From assembly GCA_047519745.1 (NCBI GenBank), contig JAPVSJ010000031.1, positions 1 through 7,971 on the forward strand: a stretch of 7,971 nt of DNA, given 5' to 3'. This DNA is from VRUE01 sp047519745 (GTDB lineage Bacteria; Actinomycetota; Thermoleophilia; Solirubrobacterales; 70-9). Positions 1 to 6,729 of the stretch are shown in pieces. How positions within the stretch are numbered: position 1 is the first letter of the stretch; each line of letters begins with the position of its first letter. The notes under the pieces are model-generated. The model was not told the origin of the DNA. It was given only the letters and a program-made list of their open reading frames with translations, and did not search any database. The position numbers were made by a program, and so were the translations under genes.

Positions 1-464
1 ACCACGTCCAAGTCCTGAGGGACGACGGGCGGATCGAAGAGACGCGAACCGAGCCGCGCCGGGGAGCGGTCGAGCACTACTACCGCGCCACCGAGAAAAC
101 GCTGGTGCCGGCGAAGGCGTGGCGCGGGCTGAAGAAAGGCCTGCGTGCCGTCGTCGGCGCCGGTCAGGCCAACGACCTGTTCGACGACCTGGTTTCCGCG
201 TTGAAGGCGGGCAAGCTACAGGGCGACCAGGACCTGATCACCCGCACACCCCTCGTCCTCGATACGGAGGGAAAGCGCAACGTGGCGGCGATCGCACGGA
301 AGGCGAGCCGAGAAGCGGAGAGCGAGCAGCGGGCGGCGGCCAAGCGCATGGCGAGGGCCAACGGCGACGGCGGCGAGGTCATCGGCTACACCTTCGCGCT
401 GCTCGCCTTCGAGGCTGCCTGGGAGCCCGCCGACCTGCACGCTTTCGCGGCGGGCGGGCGATGA
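1..464 (+). CDS. ArsR-like winged-helix transcriptional regulator (5' truncated by window edge)
   Basis: Open reading frame entering from the left edge; the first full codon is at position 3, giving 153 visible residues before TGA at 462-464. The visible start (HVQVLRDDGRIEETRTEP, then RRGAVEHYYRAT) matches the end of the recognition helix plus the beta-hairpin wing of ArsR-type winged-helix proteins, in which 'H-V-x-x-L-x-x-x-G-x-I' is followed by an 'R-R-G-A-x-E-H-x-Y-R-A' strand. The N-terminal HTH helices lie outside the window. The rest (about residues 30-153) is a mostly helical C-terminal domain of the kind attached to ArsR-like regulators in actinobacteria. It contains the stretch TRTPLVLDTEGKRNVAAIAR and ends in a segment reading FALLAFEAAWEP. 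No cysteine-rich metal site is visible, so a metal sensor is not supported; the effector is unknown. The gene overlaps the next one by 4 bases, implying translational coupling. The family call is fairly secure, the target genes are not known. Confidence 0.8.
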   Translation, partial: HVQVLRDDGRIEETRTEPRRGAVEHYYRATEKTLVPAKAWRGLKKGLRAVVGAGQANDLFDDLVSALKAGKLQGDQDLITRTPLVLDTEGKRNVAAIARKASREAESEQRAAAKRMARANGDGGEVIGYTFALLAFEAAWEPADLHAFAAGGR

Positions 465-727
465 CCGATCGCGGCACCCCGCCGAAGTACGACGTGGCCA
501 TAGTCGAAGCCGTGATTCTCGAAGTGGCCGCCGAACTGCATCCCGAGCACCTGTCCACAAGGGAGCTGTCGCTGAAGATCGTCAGCGACCCCGATGACAA
601 CAGAGAGCTCGAGACGGCGGCCCAGGCGATCCGTGGCCTCCGAGAGTTCGGCCTGTTCAAGGTCGGAGGCGATGAGATTGTCGAGCCGGCGCCGGCAGGC
701 CTCAGGGCCGTCGCGCTCCTCACATAG
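461..727 (+). CDS. Small 88-aa protein coupled to the regulator, possible winged-helix fold
   Basis: The ATG at 461 overlaps the TGA of the upstream regulator (ATGA, 461-464), the classic arrangement for translational re-initiation, and the frame runs 88 residues to TAG at 725-727. I do not recognise a named family. The sequence is acidic and shows a plausible helix-helix-strand pattern: a helix at YDVAIVEAVILEVAAELHP (residues 10-28), a short 'EHLSTREL' turn typical of HTH helix starts, a helix at residues 50-62 (ETAAQAIRGLREF), then GLFKVGGDEIVEPAPAGLRA, which resembles a wing hairpin. From this I infer a minimal winged-helix domain, either a DNA-binding partner or an antagonist of the upstream regulator. 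No enzymatic motif, signal peptide or membrane segment is visible. A longer upstream in-frame extension to ATG 119 exists but only reads through the regulator in another frame and has an arginine/glycine-rich antisense-like composition, so 461 is the start. Confidence 0.72.
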   Translation: MTDRGTPPKYDVAIVEAVILEVAAELHPEHLSTRELSLKIVSDPDDNRELETAAQAIRGLREFGLFKVGGDEIVEPAPAGLRAVALLT

Positions 728-741
728 CCGACGCCCCGGCT

Positions 742-773
742 CCCCGGAAAGTTAAGTGGAACCCTTTCCGGGG
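742..773. promoter_or_regulatory. Perfect 10-bp inverted repeat, candidate operator or terminator
   Basis: CCCCGGAAAG (742-751) is exactly mirrored by CTTTCCGGGG (764-773) across a 12-base AT-richer loop (TTAAGTGGAACC). It begins 14 bases after the stop of the 88-aa gene and ends 28 bases before the exporter ATPase start. As RNA it would form a strong hairpin, but no T run follows (GTAGGCCC), so it is not a classic intrinsic terminator. As DNA, a 32-bp dyad with half-site centres about two helical turns apart is a reasonable operator for a dimeric regulator such as the winged-helix protein upstream. Operator versus terminator cannot be decided from sequence alone. Confidence 0.5.
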
Positions 774-801
774 TAGGCCCCCGACCAATGGCATCGATAC
801 G

Positions 802-1542
802 GTGCGCGTTGTGAGTCAGAACGGACAGGTCGTCACGGCTACGAACGTCTCCCGTCGCTACGGCGAGGGGGAGGCGGCGGTGGACGCGCTGGTCGACGTC
901 TCGACCGGCTTCGAGCGCGGTCGCTTCACCGCGATCATGGGGCCATCGGGGTCGGGCAAGTCGACGCTGATGCACATCCTCGCCGGCCTCGACATGCCGA
1001 CCTCGGGCACGGTGACGCTCGACGGCGAGGAGATCACCGGCCTCGACGACGCCGCCCTGACCAAGCTGCGCCGCGACAAGCTCGGCTTCGTCTTCCAGTT
1101 CTTCAACCTCCTGCCGGTCCTGACGGCTGAGGAGAACCTCGTCCTGCCGCTCTCGATCGCCGGTCGCAAGCCCGACGCCGAGTGGCTCGAGCGGTTGATC
1201 CGCACGGTCGGGCTCGAGGACCGCCGCACCCACCGGCCCTCGGAGCTCTCCGGCGGCCAGCAGCAGCGTGTCGCCGTCGCCCGCGCGCTGGTCTCCAAAC
1301 CGGCCGTCGTCTTCGCCGACGAGCCGACCGGCAACCTCGACTCGAAGGCGGGCGCCGACGTGCTGAAGCTGCTGCGACAGGCGGTCGACGAGTTCGGCCA
1401 GACGGTGATCATGGTCACCCACGATCCGGCCGCGGCGGCCCACGCCGACCGCTTGATCACGCTGCGCGACGGTCGCGTCGTCCACGATGGCGTGCCCGGC
1501 TCGGCCGGCGAGGTGATCGAGCTGATGAAGACGATCGACTAG
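802..1542 (+). CDS. ABC transporter ATP-binding protein, MacB/LolD-type
   Basis: Cytoplasmic ATPase subunit that powers the FtsX-type permease encoded next. All nucleotide-binding motifs are present in order: Walker A GPSGSGKST (residues 47-55), Q-loop Q99 in FVFQFFNLLP, signature LSGGQQQR (149-156), Walker B VVFADEP (169-175, with D173 and catalytic E174) and H-loop H207 in MVTHDP. The 246-residue length is normal for this subfamily. The 'FQFFNLLPVLTAEENL' stretch after the Q-loop and 'DEPTGNLDS' are typical of the MacB/LolD/FtsE group rather than importers. The start is taken as GTG 802; an in-frame GTG at 811 would shorten it by three residues, and neither has an obvious Shine-Dalgarno sequence. 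It is followed after 4 bases by the permease, so the two are clearly one operon. The exported or sensed substrate is unknown. No periplasmic-adaptor (MacA-like) gene is in the window. Confidence 0.95.
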   Translation: MRVVSQNGQVVTATNVSRRYGEGEAAVDALVDVSTGFERGRFTAIMGPSGSGKSTLMHILAGLDMPTSGTVTLDGEEITGLDDAALTKLRRDKLGFVFQFFNLLPVLTAEENLVLPLSIAGRKPDAEWLERLIRTVGLEDRRTHRPSELSGGQQQRVAVARALVSKPAVVFADEPTGNLDSKAGADVLKLLRQAVDEFGQTVIMVTHDPAAAAHADRLITLRDGRVVHDGVPGSAGEVIELMKTID

Positions 1543-1546
1543 AGCG

Positions 1547-4096
1547 GTGACCGGGCTCGCTCTCAAGAGCCTCTGGGCGCGCAAGGCGCGGGCGCTGGGG
1601 ACCACGTTCGCCGTGGTGATCGGCGTCGCCTTCATCGCCGGCTCCTACGTCCTCACCGACACGATCTTCGCCGCCTTCGACGAAATCTTCGCCGACTCGC
1701 TGAAGGGGACCAGCGTCGTCGTGACCGCGAAGAACCCGGTCGAACAGCAAAACGGCGAAATCCCGACGATCCCGGCCTCGTTGCTGCCGAGGGTGCAGAA
1801 GGTCGCCGGCGTGAAGCTGGCCGCCGGGGCGATCTTCACTCCGGGCGGCTTCTTCGACTCCGAAGGGGAAAAGATCGGCAACAAATTCGCCCCGAAGTTC
1901 ATCTCCTCACGTCTGCCCGACGGCCTCGAGTCGCTCACCTACGTCGACGGCCATCCTCCGCGCGGCCCGACCGAAGCGTCTCTCGACGAGGCGGCGGCCG
2001 AAAGCTCGGGCATCGAGCTGGGCGAAAGGATCAAATTGATCGGGCAGGGCAGCGCCCGCTCGTTCCGCCTCGTCGGCTTCACCCATCTCGGCGACGCCTC
2101 GTTCGGCGGCGCCAGCATCGCCCAGGTGACCCTGCCCGTCGCCCAGCGGCTGACGCACAAGGTCGGGCGCTTCGACCAGATCTCCGTGGTGGCGGCCAAG
2201 GGCGTCTCCCAGGACACGCTCAAACGGCGGATCGAGCGCGTCATGCCGCCCTCGGTGCGGGTCGAGACGGCAAAGGAAAGCGCCGACAGGGGATCGGAAG
2301 AAATCCGCGACAACCTCGGTTTCCTGCAGACGATCCTCCTCGTCTTCGGCTTCGTCGCCGTCTTCGTCGGCGCCTTCCTGATCTTCAACACCTTCTCGAT
2401 CACCGTCGCCCAGCGCGTGACCGAGTTCGGCCTGATGCGGACGCTGGGCGCGTCGCGCCCGCAGATCCTCATCTCGGTCCTGATCGAGGCGCTCGCGATC
2501 GGGTTGGCGGGGGCGTTGATCGGAATCGGCGGCGGCTACGTGATGGCGCTGTTGCTGAACGCCCTGCTCAAGGCCTTCGGCATCGACCTGCCGACGACGA
2601 GCCTGGTGATGGAGTCGCGCACGGTCGTCGTCGCGCTGCTTGTCGGGATCGTCGTCACCGCAGTCTCCTCGATGGTGCCGGCGCTGCGCTCGACCCGGGT
2701 GCCGCCGATCGCGGCACTACAGGCCTACGTGCCGCCCAGCAGCCGCCGGCGGCGAGCTCTCTTCGTGGCGCTCTCCTCGCTGCTCGGCCTCGGCGGCCTG
2801 GCGATCCTCCTGATCGGCCTCTTCGGCAGCGGCAGCGCCGGCGCCCGCGCCGCGATGATGGGCGGCGGCGCCGTCGCGATCGTCCTCGCCGTCTCGCTCT
2901 TCAGCCCTCGCCTGGTGCCGCCGCTGGCGGCGATCGCCGGTTGGCCGCTGGAGCGCATCCGCCGGCTGATCGGCCGCCTGGCACGCGAGAACTCGCAGCG
3001 CAACCCGAGCCGCACCGCGATCACCGCGGCGGCGCTGATGATCGGCCTCGCCCTGGTCACCTTCGTCACCGTCTTCGCCGCCGGCCTGAAGAGCTCCGTC
3101 GCCCAGGTGATCGACGAAAACTTCGAGGGCGGGCTGGTGATCCAGAATACCGACGGCTTCTCGCCGATCCCCGCCGGTGCCGCATCCGCCGCGCGCAAAG
3201 TGCCCGGGGTGAAGCTGGTCGCGACGATTCGCTCGACCGAAGCGAAGTTGCTCGGCCAGGGCTCGAAGGCGAAAGTCACGGCCCCGACCCCGGACATCGG
3301 CGAAGCCGTCAACATCGAATGGAAGCAGGGCGGGCCGGCCGCGCTGCGCAACCTGGGCAACGGCGAAGCGGTCGTCTCGAGCTCCTTCGCCTCCGACCAT
3401 GGCCTCGAAGTGGGCGACCGCTTCCGTCTGCTGAGCCAGACCGGCGCCAGACCGGCCTTCCGGGTCGCCGGCGAGTTCGACTCCAAGCTCGACGTCTTCG
3501 GCAGCGTTCTGATCACCCAGGCGGTGATGACCCGGGCCTTCGACCAGACCGAGGACACGATCGACTTCGTCATCGCCAAGCCGGGGGCGGACGCGGCGAA
3601 GGTCCAGGCGGCCCTCACCCTGGGGGCCGAACGCGCCTTCCCGACCGCCGAAGTGCTGAACCAGCAGGAACTGAAGGAAAACCGCGAAGAACAGGTCGAC
3701 CAGCTCGTCAACCTGTTCAACGCGCTGCTCCTGCTGGCGATCGTCATCTCCCTCTTCGGCATCGCCAACACGCTTGCCCTCTCGATCCACGAACGCACCC
3801 GTGAGCTGGGCATGCTGCGGGCGATCGGCATGTCGCGGCGTCAGGTGCGGACGATGATCCGCTACGAGGCCGTGATCACGGCGCTGATCGGCGCCATCCT
3901 CGGCATCGTCCTTGGAGTGATCTTCGCGGCGCTGATCTCCCAGCCGCTGAAGGACGAAGGCTTCACGCTTTCCTATCCGATCGGCTCGCTGGTCGTGCTG
4001 CTGATCCTCGCCGGCCTCGCGGGAGTGCTGGCTGCGATTCCGCCGGCACGCCGCGCTTCGCGCCTCGACGTTCTCGACTCCCTCCAGTACGAGTAG
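1547..4096 (+). CDS. FtsX-family ABC transporter permease (two MacB/FtsX modules, 10 predicted TM)
   Basis: Membrane partner of the upstream ATPase, 849 residues, GTG start 4 bases after the ATPase stop. The start is supported by the family-typical beginning (short cytoplasmic lead with 'LKSLWARKARAL', then a hydrophobic segment). By eye the layout is TM1 about 17-37; a large extracytoplasmic MacB-type domain about 40-255; TM2 261-283, TM3 307-335 and TM4 358-380 (first FtsX module); a linker pair TM5 404-426 and TM6 434-460; TM7 490-513; a second extracytoplasmic domain about 515-715; then TM8 722-745, TM9 775-797 and TM10 812-832 (second module). The modules are ancient duplicates: the loop after TM2 reads TEFGLMRTLGASR (292-304) and the one after TM8 reads TRELGMLRAIGMSR (751-764), the coupling-helix region that contacts the ATPase. 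Such proteins usually act by mechanotransmission on extracytoplasmic substrates (lipids, lipoproteins, peptides) rather than by a transmembrane channel. The specific substrate cannot be read from sequence. Confidence 0.93.
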   Translation: MTGLALKSLWARKARALGTTFAVVIGVAFIAGSYVLTDTIFAAFDEIFADSLKGTSVVVTAKNPVEQQNGEIPTIPASLLPRVQKVAGVKLAAGAIFTPGGFFDSEGEKIGNKFAPKFISSRLPDGLESLTYVDGHPPRGPTEASLDEAAAESSGIELGERIKLIGQGSARSFRLVGFTHLGDASFGGASIAQVTLPVAQRLTHKVGRFDQISVVAAKGVSQDTLKRRIERVMPPSVRVETAKESADRGSEEIRDNLGFLQTILLVFGFVAVFVGAFLIFNTFSITVAQRVTEFGLMRTLGASRPQILISVLIEALAIGLAGALIGIGGGYVMALLLNALLKAFGIDLPTTSLVMESRTVVVALLVGIVVTAVSSMVPALRSTRVPPIAALQAYVPPSSRRRRALFVALSSLLGLGGLAILLIGLFGSGSAGARAAMMGGGAVAIVLAVSLFSPRLVPPLAAIAGWPLERIRRLIGRLARENSQRNPSRTAITAAALMIGLALVTFVTVFAAGLKSSVAQVIDENFEGGLVIQNTDGFSPIPAGAASAARKVPGVKLVATIRSTEAKLLGQGSKAKVTAPTPDIGEAVNIEWKQGGPAALRNLGNGEAVVSSSFASDHGLEVGDRFRLLSQTGARPAFRVAGEFDSKLDVFGSVLITQAVMTRAFDQTEDTIDFVIAKPGADAAKVQAALTLGAERAFPTAEVLNQQELKENREEQVDQLVNLFNALLLLAIVISLFGIANTLALSIHERTRELGMLRAIGMSRRQVRTMIRYEAVITALIGAILGIVLGVIFAALISQPLKDEGFTLSYPIGSLVVLLILAGLAGVLAAIPPARRASRLDVLDSLQYE

Positions 4097-4098
4097 GC

Positions 4099-4201
4099 CC
4101 TGACGCGACCTGACCGGCGCATATCGGCGTCATCGGTCGCTCGCGTGCAGAGTACGCCACGCTCCCTGCTTCCTTGATCTGCTTGGTCAGGTCACGTCAG
4201 G
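4099..4201. repeat. Long-range 17-bp inverted repeat made of paired CCTGAC hexamers
   Basis: CCTGACGCGACCTGACC (4099-4115) and GGTCAGGTCACGTCAGG (4185-4201) are inverted copies matching at 16 of 17 positions, separated by 69 bases. In minus-strand RNA the single mismatch becomes a G-U wobble, so the stem would be fully paired. Each arm contains two direct copies of the hexamer exactly 10 bp apart (4099 and 4109 on plus; 4186 and 4196 as GTCAGG). The left arm begins 2 bases past the permease stop, and the right arm contains the final codons and stop of the hydrolase gene. It fills the convergent gap between the two genes. A bidirectional transcription-termination or 3'-end-protecting structure is plausible, though the loop is long and no T run flanks either side; one-turn spacing of the hexamers would also suit a protein-binding site. 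Confidence 0.5.
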
Positions 4202-5263
4202 TAGGGACAGGCCTGTGCGAACCGCCTCGGCCACTTCGACCATAGCGGCGTTGGCTGTGCGGCTGATGGCGGTCAGGTTGGCGAAGCCGTGGATCAGGCC
4301 GGGGTGGCGTCGCAGGGTGACGGCGACCCCTGCCTCCCGCATTCGGGTCGCGTAGGCCTCGCCCTCGTCGCGCAGCGGGTCGAAGCCGGCGGTGGCGACG
4401 TAGGCGGGGGGAAGGCGGGCCAGGTCGGTCGCCCTCAGCATCGAGACGCGGCCGTCGGAGCGGTCGGCCGGCGGCGGCAGGTAGTGGTTCTCGAACCAAT
4501 CCATGTCGGCTCGTGTCAGCAGGAAGCCCGTGGCGAAGAGGTCGCGCGAGCGCTGCCCGCCGATCGTGTCGGTGACCGGGTAGATCAGGGCCTGCATCGC
4601 CGGGCTCGGTCCCCCTTCGTCGCGGGCGAGCAGGCTGACCGCGGCGGCGAGATTGCCCCCGGCGCTGTCGCCGGCGACGGCGATCCGGCCGGGGTCCACG
4701 CCGAGGCGGGAGTTGTCTTCCGCCGCCCAGCGGTAGGCGGCGAGCGCGTCTTCGACCGCGGCCGGGAAGGGGTGCTCGGGGGCGAGCCGGTAGCCGACCG
4801 AGAGCACCGCGGCCGGGGTGTTGGCGGCGAGGAAGCGGCAGACGCTGTCGCAGGTGTCGAGGTCGCCGATCGTCCAGCCGCCGCCGTGGAAGTAGACGAT
4901 CAGAGGCCGGTCCTCGATCCCCATGCCCGGCGGTTCGTAGAAGCGCGCCGGGATCTCCGCCGCCGGTCCCGGGATCGCCACGTCGGTGACGGCGGGCAGC
5001 GGCGGCTTGGGCCCCGCCGCCGCAGCGGAGTTCGCCCGGATCCGGGCGCGGGCCTGGGGCGGTGAGAGCCTGCCGTAGGCGGACTCCGACTCTCCTCGGG
5101 CCAGGTTCGCCAGGCGCAGCAGGGGCTGCAGCTCCGCCGCGAGTTGCTGGCCGTCGATCTGCGGCGGCGCGCCGAACAGCGTCCGCTGCAGGCCCGCCGG
5201 CAGCCCGCAGACGGTTCGCAGGATCCTGTGCTCGATGCGCGGCGCCAGCCGGGGAGGTGCCAA
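4187..5263 (-). CDS. HSL-family alpha/beta hydrolase (esterase/lipase)
   Basis: Predicted carboxylesterase of the hormone-sensitive-lipase group, acting on short- to medium-chain esters. With a TTG start at 5263 it has 358 residues. The oxyanion-hole motif HGGGW begins at H126. The nucleophile elbow GDSAGG places Ser at 200. The acid is Asp295 in FDPLRDEGE, and the base is His325 in LIHGF, so the triad is complete and correctly spaced. 'YRLAPEHPFPAAVEDA' between the first two motifs is a hallmark of the group. About 100 N-terminal residues form the usual helical cap. There is no convincing signal peptide, so it is probably cytoplasmic. The start is uncertain: there is no in-frame ATG and no clear ribosome site, and GTG at 5368 would add 35 unlikely residues. 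The same frame stays open to about 6700, but that extension is antisense to the P450 and is not real coding. It is divergent from the P450 gene with about 120 bp between starts. Substrate unknown. Confidence 0.9.
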   Translation of the reverse strand: MAPPRLAPRIEHRILRTVCGLPAGLQRTLFGAPPQIDGQQLAAELQPLLRLANLARGESESAYGRLSPPQARARIRANSAAAAGPKPPLPAVTDVAIPGPAAEIPARFYEPPGMGIEDRPLIVYFHGGGWTIGDLDTCDSVCRFLAANTPAAVLSVGYRLAPEHPFPAAVEDALAAYRWAAEDNSRLGVDPGRIAVAGDSAGGNLAAAVSLLARDEGGPSPAMQALIYPVTDTIGGQRSRDLFATGFLLTRADMDWFENHYLPPPADRSDGRVSMLRATDLARLPPAYVATAGFDPLRDEGEAYATRMREAGVAVTLRRHPGLIHGFANLTAISRTANAAMVEVAEAVRTGLSLPDVT

Positions 5264-5383
5264 GACGGGCGGCAGACTACGCGATCGGGTGTCACCGGTC
5301 CATGTCGAGTTTTCGGTTGAGTAATGACCGATCTCACACGTTGCGCATGCGGGCGGGTGTACCGTCACGCCCCAGAAGGCACG
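5264..5383. promoter_or_regulatory. Divergent intergenic region between hydrolase and P450 genes
   Basis: This 120-bp stretch separates the proposed start codons of two oppositely transcribed genes and so must hold at least the P450 promoter and probably both. Its most AT-rich part is about 5307-5325 (GAGTTTTCGGTTGAGTAATG), the likeliest place for core promoter elements, but I cannot point to convincing -35/-10 pairs. A related pair of short segments, GGGTGTCACCGG (5287-5298) and GGGTGTACCGTC (5355-5366), share GGGTGT followed by an ACCG core and could be weak regulator half-sites. This is suggestive only. Confidence 0.4.
5374..5379 (+). promoter_or_regulatory. Ribosome binding site deciding the P450 start
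   Basis: AGAAGG lies 4 bases upstream of ATG 5384. It supports this start over the in-frame ATG at 5324, which would add 20 cysteine- and arginine-containing residues unlike the usual P450 N-terminus and has no comparable purine-rich site. The 4-base spacer is slightly short. Confidence 0.5.
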
Positions 5384-6724
5384 ATGGAGGCAGCGACGAC
5401 AACGGCTCCCAGGGCCGTCACCCGGCCGGCGGAGCGACGCCTTCCTCCCGGCCCGCCGCTGCCTCGCCCCGTCCAGACCGCGATCTGGTCGCGGCAGGCC
5501 CGGCGGATGCTGTTCGCCTGCCAGGACCGCTACGGCGACGTCTTCAGGCTGAAGATCGCCTACGAGGGGACCTGGGTGATGCTGGCCGACCCCGATGCGG
5601 TCAAGCAGGTCTTCACCGGCGACCCGCGCGTCTTCCACGCCGGCGAGGGCAACCAGATCCTCGCCCCGGTCCTCGGCCGCAACTCGCTTCTCGTCCTGGA
5701 CGAGAAGCCGCACATGAGCCAGCGTCGCCTGTTGCTGCCGCCCTTCCACGGCGAGCGCATGCAGGCCTACGGGAAGACGATGACCGAGATCGCCGCCACC
5801 GAGATCGAGAGCTGGCCCAAGGGCACTCCATACGAGCTGCGGCCGCGGATGCAGGCGATCACCCTGGACATCATCCTGCGCACCGTCTTCGGGGTCGGCG
5901 AGGGGAAGAGGATGGCCGAGTTGCGCGGCGCGCTGCGCGACTTCCTCGACCTCACCACCAACCCGGCCCTTCTTCTGCCGCTCCTCTTCGTCGGCCCCGA
6001 CCGGGTCCGCAGCTTCGGCCCTTTCCGGCGGCGGATCGAGCGGGTCGATCGCCTGATCCACCGCGAGATCGCCGAGCGCCGCCGCGCCGGCGACCTCGAG
6101 CAGCGTGACGACATCCTCTCGCTGCTCGTCGGCGCCCGTCACGAGGACGGCAGCCCGATGCGCGACGAGGAGATGCGCGACGAGCTGCTGACCCTGCTCG
6201 TCGCCGGGCATGAGACGACCGCGACCTCGCTCGCCTGGGCAGTCGAGCGCCTGACTCGGCACCCCGAGAAGCTCGACCGCCTGCGGGAGGAGGTCGAGGC
6301 CGGCTCGGAGGACTACCTGACCGCGACGATCCAGGAGACGCTGCGCCTGCGCCCAGTGATCTCGATCGTCATCCGCCGCCTCACCGAGCCGGTCGAGATC
6401 GGCGGCTACGAGCTGCCCGCCGGCGTCTCCGTCACCCCGTCGGTCTACCTCGTCCATCGCAACCCCGAGATCTATCCCGAGCCGGAAGCCTTCAGGCCGG
6501 AGCGCTTCCTCGACAATCCGCCCGGCACCTACACCTGGATCCCCTTCGGCGGCGGGGTGCGCCGCTGCCTCGGAGCCTCCTTCGCCCAGTTCGAGATGGC
6601 GGTGGTGCTGAAGGAGCTGGTCAGGCGCCGCCAGATCCGCCCGGCCGACCCGAAGCCGGAACGAATCTTCCGCCGCGCGATCACCGAGACCCCGCGCCAC
6701 AACGCACGGGTCGTGCTCAGCTGA
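5384..6724 (+). CDS. Cytochrome P450 monooxygenase (CYP135/138-like)
   Basis: Soluble bacterial heme-thiolate monooxygenase of 446 residues from ATG 5384, the usual length. Near the N-terminus it has the proline-rich 'RLPPGPPLPRP' hinge. The I-helix oxygen-activation motif is AGHETT (274-279), the K-helix ExxR is E318-x-x-R321 within ETLRLRP, then FRPERF, then the heme loop FGGGVRRCLG (388-397) with heme-ligating Cys395. All residues needed for activity are present. The overall style (DRYGDVFRLKI, a RRLLLPPFHGERM segment in the C-helix) recalls actinobacterial CYP135/CYP138 and related groups, which often take hydrophobic or lipid-like substrates; subfamily assignment is from memory and tentative. 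There is no ferredoxin or ferredoxin reductase gene nearby, so electrons must come from partners encoded elsewhere. It is divergent from the esterase gene and ends one base before the stop of the ribonucleotide reductase gene on the opposite strand. Confidence 0.95.
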   Translation: MEAATTTAPRAVTRPAERRLPPGPPLPRPVQTAIWSRQARRMLFACQDRYGDVFRLKIAYEGTWVMLADPDAVKQVFTGDPRVFHAGEGNQILAPVLGRNSLLVLDEKPHMSQRRLLLPPFHGERMQAYGKTMTEIAATEIESWPKGTPYELRPRMQAITLDIILRTVFGVGEGKRMAELRGALRDFLDLTTNPALLLPLLFVGPDRVRSFGPFRRRIERVDRLIHREIAERRRAGDLEQRDDILSLLVGARHEDGSPMRDEEMRDELLTLLVAGHETTATSLAWAVERLTRHPEKLDRLREEVEAGSEDYLTATIQETLRLRPVISIVIRRLTEPVEIGGYELPAGVSVTPSVYLVHRNPEIYPEPEAFRPERFLDNPPGTYTWIPFGGGVRRCLGASFAQFEMAVVLKELVRRRQIRPADPKPERIFRRAITETPRHNARVVLS

Positions 6725-6729
6725 TCAGC
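6720..6729. repeat. 10-bp palindrome containing both convergent stop codons
   Basis: GCTGATCAGC is perfectly self-complementary and centred on 6724/6725. Its left half contains the P450 stop TGA (6722-6724), its right half the complement of the reductase stop TGA (6725-6727). There is no intergenic base. It has no loop, so it would not form a normal RNA hairpin, and the symmetry may simply follow from abutting two TGA codons flanked by GC/CG. Confidence 0.6.

Noticed and set aside
742..780. The dyad as a standard intrinsic terminator.
   Set aside because: No T run follows the stem; kept as an undecided operator/terminator instead.
788..814. ATG at 788 just upstream of the ATPase, as a possible start or leader peptide.
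   Set aside because: It is out of frame with the ATPase and stops after eight codons; no ribosome site or attenuator-like structure supports a leader peptide.
379..1635. A 418-codon minus-strand open frame opposite the regulator partner and the ABC ATPase.
   Set aside because: It is antisense to a complete ATPase with all nucleotide-binding motifs, has no recognisable domain, and is explained by GC-rich codon bias.
2717..3831. Two overlapping long minus-strand open frames opposite the permease.
   Set aside because: Both are shadows of the permease gene with charged, low-complexity translations and no family features.
5324..5383. ATG 5324 as the P450 start.
   Set aside because: It adds 20 residues unlike P450 N-termini and lacks a good ribosome site, whereas ATG 5384 has AGAAGG upstream and a typical N-terminus.
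5264..6700. The hydrolase frame stays open for about 480 further codons on the minus strand, suggesting an 837-residue fusion protein.
   Set aside because: The extension lies exactly antisense to the P450 gene, which carries every catalytic motif; its composition (Arg/Gly/Asp/Ala-rich, no motif) is what GC-rich antisense frames give.
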